Assembly: GCA_945878135.1 (NCBI GenBank)
Contig: CAMDUL010000008.1
Coordinates: 30,184 to 94,183 of the forward strand
Origin: Chthoniobacter flavus
GTDB lineage: Bacteria; Verrucomicrobiota; Verrucomicrobiia; Chthoniobacterales; JACTMZ01
DNA: 64,000 nucleotides
Direction: 5' to 3'
The notes under the pieces are model-generated. The model was not told the DNA's origin, searched no databases, and was given only the letters and a program-made list of their open reading frames with translations. How positions within the stretch are numbered: the stretch's first letter is position 1; every line of letters starts with the position of its first letter. Shown here piece after piece: positions 44,188 through 52,671 of the stretch. A program made the position numbers and the translations under genes.

Positions 44188-45702
44188 ATGAGCAACCAGA
44201 CCGCAATCTCTCCGACCCGCGCCGGCAATTTCCCCGAGTGGTATCAGCAGGTCATCAAGGCTGCCGACCTCGCGGAAAATTCCGACGTGCGCGGCTGCAT
44301 GATCATCAAACCGTGGGGGTGGGGGATCTGGGAGAATGTGCAGCGCCAACTCGACGCCATGTTCAAAGCGACGGGACACGTCAACGCCTACTTTCCGCTC
44401 TTCATCCCGCTCAGCTTCCTCGAGAAAGAAGCCGCGCACGTCGAAGGCTTTGCCAAGGAATGCGCCGTGGTCACGCACCACCGGCTGGAGGAAAAAGACG
44501 GCAAGCTCGTGCCGGCCGGCGAACTGAACGAACCGCTCATTGTTCGCCCGACATCGGAAACGATCATCGGGGCCGCCTACGCCCGCTGGGTACAGAGCTA
44601 CCGCGACCTCCCGCTGCTCATCAACCAGTGGGCCAATGTGGTCCGCTGGGAAATGCGTCCGCGCCTTTTTTTGCGCACCGCCGAATTCCTCTGGCAAGAA
44701 GGCCACACCGCGCACGAGACGATGGAGGAAGCCGTGGCCGAGACCGGGCAAATGCTCGGCGTTTATGAAAAGTTCGCCCGCGAACATCTCGCGCTGCCCG
44801 TTTTCACCGGGGAAAAATCCGAAAGCGAACGTTTTCCCGGTGCGGTCAGCACCCTCTGCATCGAAGCCATGGTGCAGGACCGCAAGGCCATCCAGGCGGG
44901 GACTTCGCATTTTCTCGGACAAAACTTTTCCCGCGCCTCCGGCATCGAGTTCGCCGCGCGCGATGGCAGCCGCCAGCTCGCCTGGACGACCAGTTGGGGC
45001 GTGAGCACGCGGCTCATCGGGACTCTGATCATGGCCCACTCCGACGACGACGGGCTTGTCTTGCCGCCCCGCGTGGCCCCCTCGCAGATTGTCATTCTCC
45101 CGGTCCTGACCAAGGAGGAGTCCCGGGCCGCCGTGCTCGAAGCGGCGGAGAAGCTCGCGGTGCAGTTGCGCGGACAAACCGCCTTCAGCGAGCCGGTCCG
45201 CGTCGAGATCGACCTCCGCGATGCCGGCGGGGGAACCAAAAATTGGGAGTGGATCAAGAAAGGCGTTCCGGTCCGGGTCGAGATCGGTCCGCGAGACCTG
45301 GAAAAAGGCTCGGTCGCGGTCAGCCGTCGCGACCGCGGTCCGAAGGAAAAGGAATTTCCCGCCGCCGCGGAATTCGTCTCCGGCGCCGGTGCCCTGCTTG
45401 AATCGATCCAGTCCGGCCTGCTTGACCGGGCCACCAAGTTCCGCGACGACCACACCAAGATCATCGACTCTGCGGACGACTTCCGCGCTTTTTTCACCCC
45501 GAAGAACGCCGCCCAGCCGGAAATCCACGGCGGTTTCGCCCTCGCGCATTGGGACGGCACGCGCGAAACGGAGGAAAAGATCAAAGAAGAACTCAAGGTG
45601 ACCATCCGCTGCATTCCGCGCGACGGGGATGCGGAACCGGGGGTTTGTCCTTTCAGCGGAAAACCCAGCGCCCGCCGCGTGGTCTTCGCCAAGTCGTATT
45701 GA
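44188..45702 (+). CDS. proS: Prolyl-tRNA synthetase, archaeal/eukaryotic type
   Basis: A 504-residue class II synthetase charging tRNA-Pro. It has FPEWYQQVIKAADLAENSDVRG, the motif 2 region RWEMRPRLFLRTAEFLWQEGHTAH, and motif 3 with TSWGVSTRLIGTLIMAHSDDDGLVLPPRVAP. It lacks the bacterial INS editing insertion. It has the short archaeal-type C-terminal domain, ending in VVFAKSY with the characteristic terminal Tyr. It starts 15 bases after the M20 gene. Its TGATG junction couples it to the next gene. Confidence 0.96.
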   Translation: MSNQTAISPTRAGNFPEWYQQVIKAADLAENSDVRGCMIIKPWGWGIWENVQRQLDAMFKATGHVNAYFPLFIPLSFLEKEAAHVEGFAKECAVVTHHRLEEKDGKLVPAGELNEPLIVRPTSETIIGAAYARWVQSYRDLPLLINQWANVVRWEMRPRLFLRTAEFLWQEGHTAHETMEEAVAETGQMLGVYEKFAREHLALPVFTGEKSESERFPGAVSTLCIEAMVQDRKAIQAGTSHFLGQNFSRASGIEFAARDGSRQLAWTTSWGVSTRLIGTLIMAHSDDDGLVLPPRVAPSQIVILPVLTKEESRAAVLEAAEKLAVQLRGQTAFSEPVRVEIDLRDAGGGTKNWEWIKKGVPVRVEIGPRDLEKGSVAVSRRDRGPKEKEFPAAAEFVSGAGALLESIQSGLLDRATKFRDDHTKIIDSADDFRAFFTPKNAAQPEIHGGFALAHWDGTRETEEKIKEELKVTIRCIPRDGDAEPGVCPFSGKPSARRVVFAKSY

Positions 45703-46628
45703 TGAATCTTTCCGCCGCTGGAGGGCGGCCGACCCCGGCCGCCGCACGCCGGGCCGCGGTCTTGGGGCGGCTCTCGTTGGCGCTCGCCCTCCCATTGCTC
45801 CTCGCGTCCCCGGTCCTCGCGCAGTTTCCTTGGCAGGCTTTCCGTTTTCTCAAGCCCGCCGGGAAAATCGATCCTGCCCTCGTCACCGAGTGCTCCGGCT
45901 TGGCCCAAAGCCTCCGTTACCGCGGCATTTTCTGGGCTTTGGGCGATTCCGGCAACGCTTCCGTGGTTGTGCCCGTGACCGCCGATGGCCGGCTGGCCCC
46001 GGGATGGTCCGGTCCGGTGCGGATCGAAGGGGTCCGCAATTTCGATTGGGAAGACCTCGCCCTCGATGGCAGGGGCAATCTCATCATTGCCGATGTGGGC
46101 AACAATCTCGGGCGCCGCAAGCAGTTGATGCTGCATTTCGTCGGGGAGCCGCGACCCGGCACGACAATCATCCGGCCCGCGCGCACCCTTCGCGTGCACT
46201 ACGAGGACCAGCGGGAAGCTTCGCCCGATTACGATTGCGAGGCGGTCTTCTCTGCCGGTGACCGCATCTACTTCCTGACCAAGCACCGGAGCGACAAGCG
46301 CACGCGCCTTTACCGGCTGGAAGGGGCGTCGCCGGACAAATCCAACCCGCTGCGGCTGGTCGATTCTTTCGAAATCGGCGGCATGGTCACCGCGGCGGAC
46401 GTTTCGCCGGATGGCAAGCTGGTGGCCGTCCTGACCTACACGTCCCTCTGGGTCTTCGAATATGACCCGGCTTCGGGCAGCATTTTTCGCCGCGGTGCGC
46501 GCTGGACGCCGGTCTTCGCCTGGCAGGCCGAGGCGGCCGCGTTTGACGGCAACGATTCGGTGGTCATCGCCAACGAGGGCGGCCAACTCTACCGCGTTTC
46601 CTTGGATTCCATGGAAAAAGTCCGCTAG
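45702..46628 (+). CDS. Exported beta-propeller-like protein
   Basis: A 308-residue protein. An N-terminal arginine-rich stretch and hydrophobic segment (LGRLSLALALPLLLASPVLAQ) form a signal peptide cleaved about residue 41. The mature part has propeller-like blades: IFWALGDSGNASVVVPVTADGRL, NFDWEDLALDGRGNLIIADVGNN, DCEAVFSAGDRIYFLTKHR, VTAADVSPDGKLVAVLTYTSLWVFEY. It resembles esterase-like or phytase-like propellers, with function not assigned. The ATG overlaps the proS stop by one base. Confidence 0.75.
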   Translation: MNLSAAGGRPTPAAARRAAVLGRLSLALALPLLLASPVLAQFPWQAFRFLKPAGKIDPALVTECSGLAQSLRYRGIFWALGDSGNASVVVPVTADGRLAPGWSGPVRIEGVRNFDWEDLALDGRGNLIIADVGNNLGRRKQLMLHFVGEPRPGTTIIRPARTLRVHYEDQREASPDYDCEAVFSAGDRIYFLTKHRSDKRTRLYRLEGASPDKSNPLRLVDSFEIGGMVTAADVSPDGKLVAVLTYTSLWVFEYDPASGSIFRRGARWTPVFAWQAEAAAFDGNDSVVIANEGGQLYRVSLDSMEKVR

Positions 46629-46635
46629 TCCTGCG

Positions 46636-46664
46636 TTGCCCGGACCCGCGGCCTCGGGCATATC
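46636..46664 (+). promoter_or_regulatory. Leaderless-type promoter for the M29 peptidase
   Basis: TTGCCC (46636-46641), exactly 17 bases, CATATC (46659-46664), then 6 bases to the ATG at 46671. Confidence 0.38.
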
Positions 46665-46670
46665 TTACCC

Positions 46671-47783
46671 ATGACCGACGCACGTTACGACCAGCTGGCC
46701 GGGGTTCTGACCAGACATTCCACCGCCTTGCAACCCGGCGACAAAGTGCTGGTCGAGGTTTCCGATGTGCCCGATGCCATGGTCGTCGCCCTCGTGCGCG
46801 CCATCCGCGCGGCCAAAGCCCTGCCGTTCGTCCAACTCCAGCACGGCCGCATCGCGCGCGAAATGGCGCTGCACGCCACGAAGGAACAGATGTCGGTCGC
46901 CTCGGAAATCGAAATGGCGCGGATGAAAAAGATGGACGCCTACATCGCCATCCGCGGCAGCGAAAACGTGACCGAAATGAGCGATGTTCCGCCCGGGAAC
47001 ATGAAAATGATCGCCGCCACCATGCGTCCGGTCATGAACCACCGGATCAACAAAACCCGCTGGGTTGTCCTGCGCTGGCCCACGCCGTCCATGGCCCAGC
47101 AGGCCCGCATGAGCACGGAAGCTTTCGAGGATTACTACTTCCGCGTTTGCACGACGGACTACGGGAAATTGCGCAAGGGCATGGAAACGCTCAAGGCGCT
47201 CATGGATGTCACCGATCAGGTGCACATCAAAGGACCCGGCACGGACCTGCGTTTCAGCATCAAAGGCATCGGCTCGGTCATCTGCGGCGGCGACCGCAAT
47301 ATCCCGGATGGCGAGGTCTTCACCGCGCCGGTCAAACGCAGCGTCGAAGGCCGTGTGCACTTCAATGTCCCCAGCATTTACCACGGGACCGCTTTCGAGG
47401 ACGTCGTGCTGGAATTCAAACAGGGCCGCATTGTCCGCGCCGACGGCGGACGCCAGACGGCCAAGCTCGAGGCGATCCTCGATGCCGATGCCGGCGCCCG
47501 CTACATCGGGGAATTTTCGCTCGGCTTCAACCCGCACATTCTCCATCCCATCCGCGACATCCTCTTCGACGAGAAAATCGCCGGCTCTTTCCACTTCACC
47601 CCCGGACAAGCCTACGAAGTCGGCGGCAACGGCAACCGCAGCCAGGTCCACTGGGACATGGTCTGCATCCAGCGCGCCGACTACGGCGGCGGCGAGGTTT
47701 GGTTTGATGGCAGACTTGTCCGCAAGGACGGAATCTTTGTGCCGCCGGAGCTGAAGTCGCTCAATCCGGAGACGAAAAAATAG
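46671..47783 (+). CDS. M29 family aminopeptidase
   Basis: A 370-residue cytoplasmic metallo-aminopeptidase of the AmpS/AmpT type. The N-terminal half ([18 protein letters not shown]) is the substrate-gating domain. The C-terminal half carries the two-metal centre in PDGEVFTAP (Glu), [11 protein letters not shown] (Glu), [10 protein letters not shown] (His) and SQVHWDMV (His and Asp). The length and motifs fit the family; it removes N-terminal residues from short peptides. It is followed 11 bases later by a secreted cysteine peptidase-like gene. Confidence 0.9.
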   Translation: MTDARYDQLAGVLTRHSTALQPGDKVLVEVSDVPDAMVVALVRAIRAAKALPFVQLQHGRIAREMALHATKEQMSVASEIEMARMKKMDAYIAIRGSENVTEMSDVPPGNMKMIAATMRPVMNHRINKTRWVVLRWPTPSMAQQARMSTEAFEDYYFRVCTTDYGKLRKGMETLKALMDVTDQVHIKGPGTDLRFSIKGIGSVICGGDRNIPDGEVFTAPVKRSVEGRVHFNVPSIYHGTAFEDVVLEFKQGRIVRADGGRQTAKLEAILDADAGARYIGEFSLGFNPHILHPIRDILFDEKIAGSFHFTPGQAYEVGGNGNRSQVHWDMVCIQRADYGGGEVWFDGRLVRKDGIFVPPELKSLNPETKK

Positions 47784-47794
47784 GGCCCGGCCGG

Positions 47795-49042
47795 ATGATC
47801 CCGACCCTGGTCCTGCCCGTGCTCGTCCTCGCGGCCACGGCCGGGGCGGCCGAACCGGATTTCGCGGAAGTCAACACAGCCTGCGGTGCGGTGCTCTTCG
47901 CGGACGACAATCTCTGGGATGATCAAGCGGACACCGTGGCGCAACGCCTCGGCTGGCCTCGGGAGTCCGAGACACCCGTCGACTCGAGTTACCGTCTCTA
48001 TCCCGATGCGTCCTCGCGTTTCCTCGGGGCGCGTCCTTACTCGCAAGCGCTCTACGGGGAGGACGGACGCGTCGCCGCGCTTTCGCTTGTCTTCGCCAAC
48101 AAGGGGGACGCCGTGGCCACCGCGACCGGTCCGACGGACAACCGCGATCTGCGCCAGCGGCGCGCCGAGCTGCGCGGGAACCGCAAGGCTATCGAGGAGG
48201 ACGAGAAGACGCTGGCCGCGGCCCTCGAATCGCTTTTCGGGGAACCTTCCACCGCGCGTTTCGGACAAGGAAGCCGGACGCGCGAGACCGTGCAGCGCTG
48301 GGATTGGCGGGGGCACGCTTTCCTGCTTTCCGCGCCGCGCGGCGAATATGTCACTCTGCGCATCCTGCCGTCCGCCGGGGCGGACAACGGGGGAAAGTCG
48401 AGACTGTCCGACGATGTCATCCGCGAGCGTGCCGCCGCGGGCGTGGAGAGGCGGCCCAACGGAGATGTGGTCCTCTCCGCCCTGCCCATGGTCAACCAGG
48501 GTCCGAAGGGCTACTGCGTGCCGGCGACCTGGGAGCGGGCCATGCGCTGGATGGGCGTGCCGGCCGACATGTATGTTCTGGCCATGGCCGGGAACACGGA
48601 GGCCGGCGGCGGCACCTCGGGTCAAGACATCATGTGGGGCGCGCGCGATGCCGTGACGCGCGCCGGACGGCGCCTCGACAGTCCTTCGTTCAAACTTGTG
48701 CCGTCCGCGGTGGCCAAATTCATCGACCGGGGACTGCCGGTCATGTGGGCGATGTTCAGCACGCCGGATTTCAACCGTGCCGTGGATGGGCGCCTCGCGT
48801 CGCGCCGGGAAATGACCGATCCCCGTGCCTGGTCTGCCTCGCTGGAAGCGGCGCGTGCCGCGGGGAAGCAGTTGGCGAAGGAACCCGAGTCCGCGCATCT
48901 CTGCATGATCACCGGCTACAACGAGACCACCGGCGAACTGGCCATCTCCGACTCCTACGGCCCGGGCTTCGAGGAGCGATGGATGACGGTCGAGGAAGCA
49001 GCGGCCGTCAGCCAGGGGCTTTTTTACGTCATCGAGTTCTGA
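47795..49042 (+). CDS. Exported C39-like cysteine peptidase
   Basis: A 415-residue protein with a signal peptide (MIPTLVLPVLVLAATAGAAE). Residues 25-215 are a domain I do not recognise, with a Lys/Glu-rich helix. Residues about 225-415 follow the papain-like C39 pattern. MVNQGPKGYCVPATWERAMRWMG gives the nucleophile Cys with an oxyanion Gln. SAHLCMITGYN supplies the His, and GELAISDSYGP the third residue. The Cys and His are intact, so it may be active in the periplasm or outside the cell. Substrate unknown. Confidence 0.78.
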   Translation: MIPTLVLPVLVLAATAGAAEPDFAEVNTACGAVLFADDNLWDDQADTVAQRLGWPRESETPVDSSYRLYPDASSRFLGARPYSQALYGEDGRVAALSLVFANKGDAVATATGPTDNRDLRQRRAELRGNRKAIEEDEKTLAAALESLFGEPSTARFGQGSRTRETVQRWDWRGHAFLLSAPRGEYVTLRILPSAGADNGGKSRLSDDVIRERAAAGVERRPNGDVVLSALPMVNQGPKGYCVPATWERAMRWMGVPADMYVLAMAGNTEAGGGTSGQDIMWGARDAVTRAGRRLDSPSFKLVPSAVAKFIDRGLPVMWAMFSTPDFNRAVDGRLASRREMTDPRAWSASLEAARAAGKQLAKEPESAHLCMITGYNETTGELAISDSYGPGFEERWMTVEEAAAVSQGLFYVIEF

Positions 49043-49103
49043 TCGTCGTGCCGGCCGCGCGGCAGCCCTCCTTCCGTCTGGCCAAATCGCCCCGCATTCG
49101 TCC

Positions 49104-49355
49104 ATGATACCCGACATGTCTTCTCCCAAGACCTGCGCGAAGTCCCCCGAGGTGATGGAAATGGAACCCGGCACCTACTGGTGGTGCTCCTGCGGATTCT
49201 CCTCCACGCAGCCCTTCTGCGACGGCGCCCACAAGGACAAGGGCTTCAAACCGCTCAAGGTGGAAATCACGGAAAAGAAAAAAGTCGCCTGGTGCCTTTG
49301 CAAGCACACGTCCAATCCGCCGTTCTGCGACGGTTCGCACGCCAAGCTCTCCTGA
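49104..49355 (+). CDS. Double CDGSH iron-sulfur protein
   Basis: An 83-residue protein with two CDGSH modules. WWCSCGFSSTQPFCDGAHK and WCLCKHTSNPPFCDGSH each supply the three Cys and one His of a [2Fe-2S] cluster. These mitoNEET-like proteins transfer electrons or clusters. The ATG at 49116 (MSSPK) would shorten the protein by four residues. The TGATG junction couples it to the secreted protein gene at 49355. Confidence 0.9.
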   Translation: MIPDMSSPKTCAKSPEVMEMEPGTYWWCSCGFSSTQPFCDGAHKDKGFKPLKVEITEKKKVAWCLCKHTSNPPFCDGSHAKLS

Positions 49356-49897
49356 TGCGCGCTCCCCTTCTTTTTGCCCTCTTTTTTCTTCCTTTCGCAA
49401 CCGGAACAGTCACCGGGCAATCGGGCGCGGTTACTTTCCCGGACCTGAGCAAGACGTTTTCCGGGGTTCCCTTCGGGGCCACGCTCGACGAGGCGCGGCA
49501 GCACTGGCAACTCGAAGAGGTCGACGGCGCCTCGGTGCCCGACGACCCGGTGCAGGTCTACCTGCGCGAGGAAGAGTCGCACATCTTCGGCGGCGTGCGG
49601 GTTCGCGAGGTGATCTATTATTTTCTGCGCGGGCGCTTCTACGCGGTGGCATTTTCCACGCCGGACAACCGCCAGACCACGATTCTGCGCGAAGCACTCG
49701 AACTCGGATACGGCGCGGCGCCGCACGCGGACGCGGACGGACGCTCGCTCGTCTGGCCCGGCGAGTCGGTCAGCGCGCAGATGCTGGTTGACGGGACCAC
49801 GGGTGAGGGGAAGCTCTTGCTCTTCAGCAACGAACTCCAACCGGAATACGAACAGACCCTGCGCGAGGCCGCGGTGAAAACCGCCGCGGGCTTCTAG
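49355..49897 (+). CDS. Secreted protein, unknown function
   Basis: A 180-residue exported protein. The signal peptide is LLFALFFLPFATGTVTGQ. The mature part has FSGVPFGATLDEARQHWQLEEVDG, a pattern seen in small exported domains that compare to a gene-regulated 'ATLDEA' helix, and VREVIYYFLRGRFYAVAFST. I do not recognise a family. The ATG overlaps the CDGSH stop by one base. Confidence 0.72.
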   Translation: MRAPLLFALFFLPFATGTVTGQSGAVTFPDLSKTFSGVPFGATLDEARQHWQLEEVDGASVPDDPVQVYLREEESHIFGGVRVREVIYYFLRGRFYAVAFSTPDNRQTTILREALELGYGAAPHADADGRSLVWPGESVSAQMLVDGTTGEGKLLLFSNELQPEYEQTLREAAVKTAAGF

Positions 49898-49906
49898 AAT
49901 CGCACC

Positions 49907-50380
49907 TCAGTCTCCGGCTTTCCGCCGTCCGCGGACCAGCGCCGCCGTGGTGGCCAAGGAGTAGAGACCGAGCAGGACAGCTGCACCGGCCGGACCAAGG
50001 ACCCGCCAGTCCTTGAACCAGGCTGGATGTGGCTCCTTGTCTCCAAGGTCAGCCTGCCGAGCGGGGTCGGGCTCCGGTGCGGAAAGCAGAGCGCCGTCCG
50101 GCGCCTGCCCGGACGCGACAGGAGCAACGGGAAAAACGACCTCGGCACGGTCGAGGCGCGCGGTGAACGGACCCTGCCGCACGACGATCTCCTCCGCGGT
50201 CCCGACAGGTTCGGTCAGCACCGATCCCGCCGGCCAGACGATAGCCGCGTCGCCCAGCGGGGTCTTGGTCTTCAGTATGACATCATTGGCCGTGGTCGGC
50301 GCCCCAATCGGCTGCGCGGCGCAGGGCAGGGCGGAGAGGAATGTTATGACAGCGGTGACGGGCGGCAGGCGGCGGATCAT
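49907..50380 (-). CDS. Exported protein with C-terminal membrane anchor, unknown function
   Basis: A 157-residue protein. Signal peptide (RRLPPVTAVITFLSALPCAAQ), then a small beta-rich domain (LGDAAIVWPAGSVLTEPVGTAEEIVVRQGPF). A Pro-rich linker leads to one C-terminal helix (about 131-150, GPAGAAVLLGLYSLATTAAL) followed by basic RGRRKAGD. The topology is periplasmic domain with a C-terminal anchor. Its tail faces the 49355 gene, 9 bases away. Confidence 0.65.
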   Translation of the reverse strand: MIRRLPPVTAVITFLSALPCAAQPIGAPTTANDVILKTKTPLGDAAIVWPAGSVLTEPVGTAEEIVVRQGPFTARLDRAEVVFPVAPVASGQAPDGALLSAPEPDPARQADLGDKEPHPAWFKDWRVLGPAGAAVLLGLYSLATTAALVRGRRKAGD

Positions 50381-50471
50381 TGGCGATGCTTCTGCCTTAC
50401 CACCCGCGAAATGTAAAATCTTTGATTCGAAGCTTGAAGGCGAAATCGGCTTGCGTTAACCCGTTCTGTTC

Positions 50472-51695
50472 TTGCGCACGCTCTCCCACAGCGGCGCCGC
50501 GCTCTGGCCTCGCCGTCGTTTCCTCAAGATGCTGGGCGCGGTCGCTTTGTCCCCGGTCTTCGCCCGGGCGGGCACGTTCACACCCGCCCGCCAAGGGCTT
50601 TCCTCGGTCCTTGTCCTCGGCGATTCGATGGCCCTGTGCGGTTTCGGTTCGCGGCTCGACGGCAAACTCCGGGCCTGGGGCGTCCCGCTGGTCAATACCT
50701 ACATGGCATGCGGAACCCATCCGCTCTCGTGGACCGCACTGAAAGCCTATGCCAAAGCCCAGTCGCTCTGCGGTTACTGGAGCATCGAGACCGGCGAAGC
50801 GGGTCCGGTCTCTTTCCAGGACACCTACGGCATGCGGCGCGGGCACCGTCCGTCGCGTTATGACGTTCCCAAGATCGAGCAGCTTCTCCCCGAACTGCGT
50901 CCCGAGGTGTTGGTGGTGCAACTCGGCAGCAACCTTTTCGACCTGCTAAAGGGGCGCGAAAAGTCGCGCAATGGCGCGGTGCTCGAACCGTTCATCCGTC
51001 CTTTCCTCGCCAAAGTGGCCGAGGGTGCGGCTCCCGTCCGTCGCATTTACTGGGTCGCTCCGCCCGTCAGCGGCGCGATCCCGGCCTCCGCGCAGGACCT
51101 GCTCGTCGAGCGCCTGGAGATGTGCGCCGGTCCCGGCATGCGGGTCATCGACAGCCGTCAACTCATCGAATACCCCTACCGCAACCTGCAACCGGACCAG
51201 CAGCACTTCTTCGGACCTGACATGGAGTTGTGGGCCGATCGCGTCTTCGACATCATCAAGGACGACTTGGGCCACACCCCGCCCGCGCCCGAGGTTCCGC
51301 TTGTTGCCTCCGGGGTGGATCCCGGCGAGCCCCGGATCGCCGGGGATGCACCGGTTCTCGTGGCCCAGTGCTCGCTCGAAAAAATGAGCGTGCCTTTCCG
51401 GCACGAGGAAATTGCGCCCTACCACGAATCGCTGGTCGCTTTCGTCTATCGCGTCCAACGCGTGCTCAAAGGCGAGTTCCGCGGAACGCACCTTGTTGTC
51501 CTGCACGCGGCGCACATCGGCGGCAAACGCCAGTCGATGCACCGCTTCCAGCTCGGACAAAACCGCATCATGCGCTTGATGCCCGTCGACCGCACGCCTT
51601 GGGCCACCCTCAAGGCCAAGGACGACCCGCGCTTCCTCGAACTCGAGCGCTTCATCCGCGAGGAGGACCATCGCAAGCTGGCCTCCAACCCGTGA
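50472..51695 (+). CDS. SGNH/GDSL hydrolase-like protein with Tat signal
   Basis: A 407-residue exported protein. It starts at TTG, since an in-frame stop (50457-50459) leaves no ATG/GTG upstream of the signal. PRRRFLKMLGAVALSPVFARA is a twin-arginine signal. The SGNH domain shows VLVLGDSMALCGFG (block I, GDS), MACGTHPLSW, and VVQLGSNLFDLL (block III, Asn). The last 100 residues form a separate beta-rich unit. Such enzymes often remove or add acyl groups on polysaccharides. The stop overlaps the second SGNH gene (GTGA). Confidence 0.78.
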   Translation: MRTLSHSGAALWPRRRFLKMLGAVALSPVFARAGTFTPARQGLSSVLVLGDSMALCGFGSRLDGKLRAWGVPLVNTYMACGTHPLSWTALKAYAKAQSLCGYWSIETGEAGPVSFQDTYGMRRGHRPSRYDVPKIEQLLPELRPEVLVVQLGSNLFDLLKGREKSRNGAVLEPFIRPFLAKVAEGAAPVRRIYWVAPPVSGAIPASAQDLLVERLEMCAGPGMRVIDSRQLIEYPYRNLQPDQQHFFGPDMELWADRVFDIIKDDLGHTPPAPEVPLVASGVDPGEPRIAGDAPVLVAQCSLEKMSVPFRHEEIAPYHESLVAFVYRVQRVLKGEFRGTHLVVLHAAHIGGKRQSMHRFQLGQNRIMRLMPVDRTPWATLKAKDDPRFLELERFIREEDHRKLASNP

Positions 51696-52468
51696 AGGCC
51701 CGCCCGTCCGCGGCCGCCGTTCTCAGCCTGCTGGCCGCCGGCGTGCTCTCCCCGCTCCGCGCCGAACCGGCGCCGGCATCGCCGGTCAAAGTCATGCTCA
51801 TCGGCGACTCCTTGTCCGTCGGCCCGTTCGGCCGCGCCCTCGAGAGCGCCCTGCAGACCCGGTTCGGGCGGGGCGACGTCTGCGTGTTCGCCTCGTGCGG
51901 ATCGTCGCCCGAAGATTGGCTGCCCAAAAAACCGGTCTTCGTCACCAACTGCGGTTACCGCCAGACCACCCCGCAAGCGTCCTTTTCCCACGAATACCGC
52001 AACGGCCGCCGTCCGCCGCCGGTCAAGACCCCGAAACTCCCGGCCCTCTTCGCCACCTGCCGCCCGCAACTGGTCATCGTCCAGTTGGGGACCAACTGGA
52101 TGGACCACCTTGCTTCCTCCGAACGTCCCGACGGACGACCCTATCGCCGGCACATCCGCGATTTCGTGCGCGAAATCCGCCGCGGCTCCGATCCGTTCAT
52201 CGTCTGGGTCATGCCGCCCGATTCCTCGAAATACCCCCGCGCCGTCCACCAGGCAGTGGAGGACTGGATCCGGCTCGAATCTGTGGCGGCGGGCTTCCGG
52301 ACTATCGATTCGCGCCTCATCACCGCGCCCTACCGTGACGGTGCCACCGGTGGGGATGGCGTCCACTACGGGGACGCGGCCGGACGGCGCTGGGCCAGCC
52401 GTGTCATGGCGCAAATCGGCCTGATCGCCGACAGCTTGCCCCTTGCCCCCGCGGACGGCGCGCGCTAA
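51692..52468 (+). CDS. SGNH/GDSL hydrolase, exported
   Basis: A 258-residue protein. Sec-type signal (AAAVLSLLAAGVLSPLRA), GTG start overlapping the upstream stop. It has VMLIGDSLSVGPFGRALE (block I), VFASCGSSPEDWL (block II Gly), VIVQLGTNWMDHL (block III Asn), and GDGVHYGDAAGRR (block V Asp-x-x-His). All four SGNH positions are intact. It is shorter than its upstream neighbour and more canonical. Confidence 0.82.
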   Translation: MKARPSAAAVLSLLAAGVLSPLRAEPAPASPVKVMLIGDSLSVGPFGRALESALQTRFGRGDVCVFASCGSSPEDWLPKKPVFVTNCGYRQTTPQASFSHEYRNGRRPPPVKTPKLPALFATCRPQLVIVQLGTNWMDHLASSERPDGRPYRRHIRDFVREIRRGSDPFIVWVMPPDSSKYPRAVHQAVEDWIRLESVAAGFRTIDSRLITAPYRDGATGGDGVHYGDAAGRRWASRVMAQIGLIADSLPLAPADGAR

Positions 52469-52500
52469 AAAAGCCTTGGCAAACCACCCCGATCAAAAAC

Positions 52501-52671
52501 ATGAAAAAGCTCATCGTTATCCTCTTCTCGGCCCTGCTCTGCGCCGCTTGCACCGCGGTCGAAGAAGCCGGCACGGATGTGACCGAAAAATTCGAGCAGG
52601 GCATCACCGGACAAGGCCGCTTGATTTCGCCCAGCCAAACCGGTGACGCCTTCGGGTCCTTCTACCAGTGA
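52501..52671 (+). CDS. Small lipoprotein
   Basis: A 56-residue protein: [17 protein letters not shown] is a lipoprotein signal with lipobox LCAAC, then [20 protein letters not shown] and a short tail ending in FYQ. The size and lipobox resemble entericidin-type lipoproteins. Its TGA overlaps the GTG of guaA (GTGA), so translation is coupled to guaA. Confidence 0.78.
   Translation: MKKLIVILFSALLCAACTAVEEAGTDVTEKFEQGITGQGRLISPSQTGDAFGSFYQ

Noticed and set aside
42976..45795. A 939-codon minus-strand open frame over M20 and proS
   Set aside because: Both plus-strand genes are unmistakable; the antisense product lacks any known motif.
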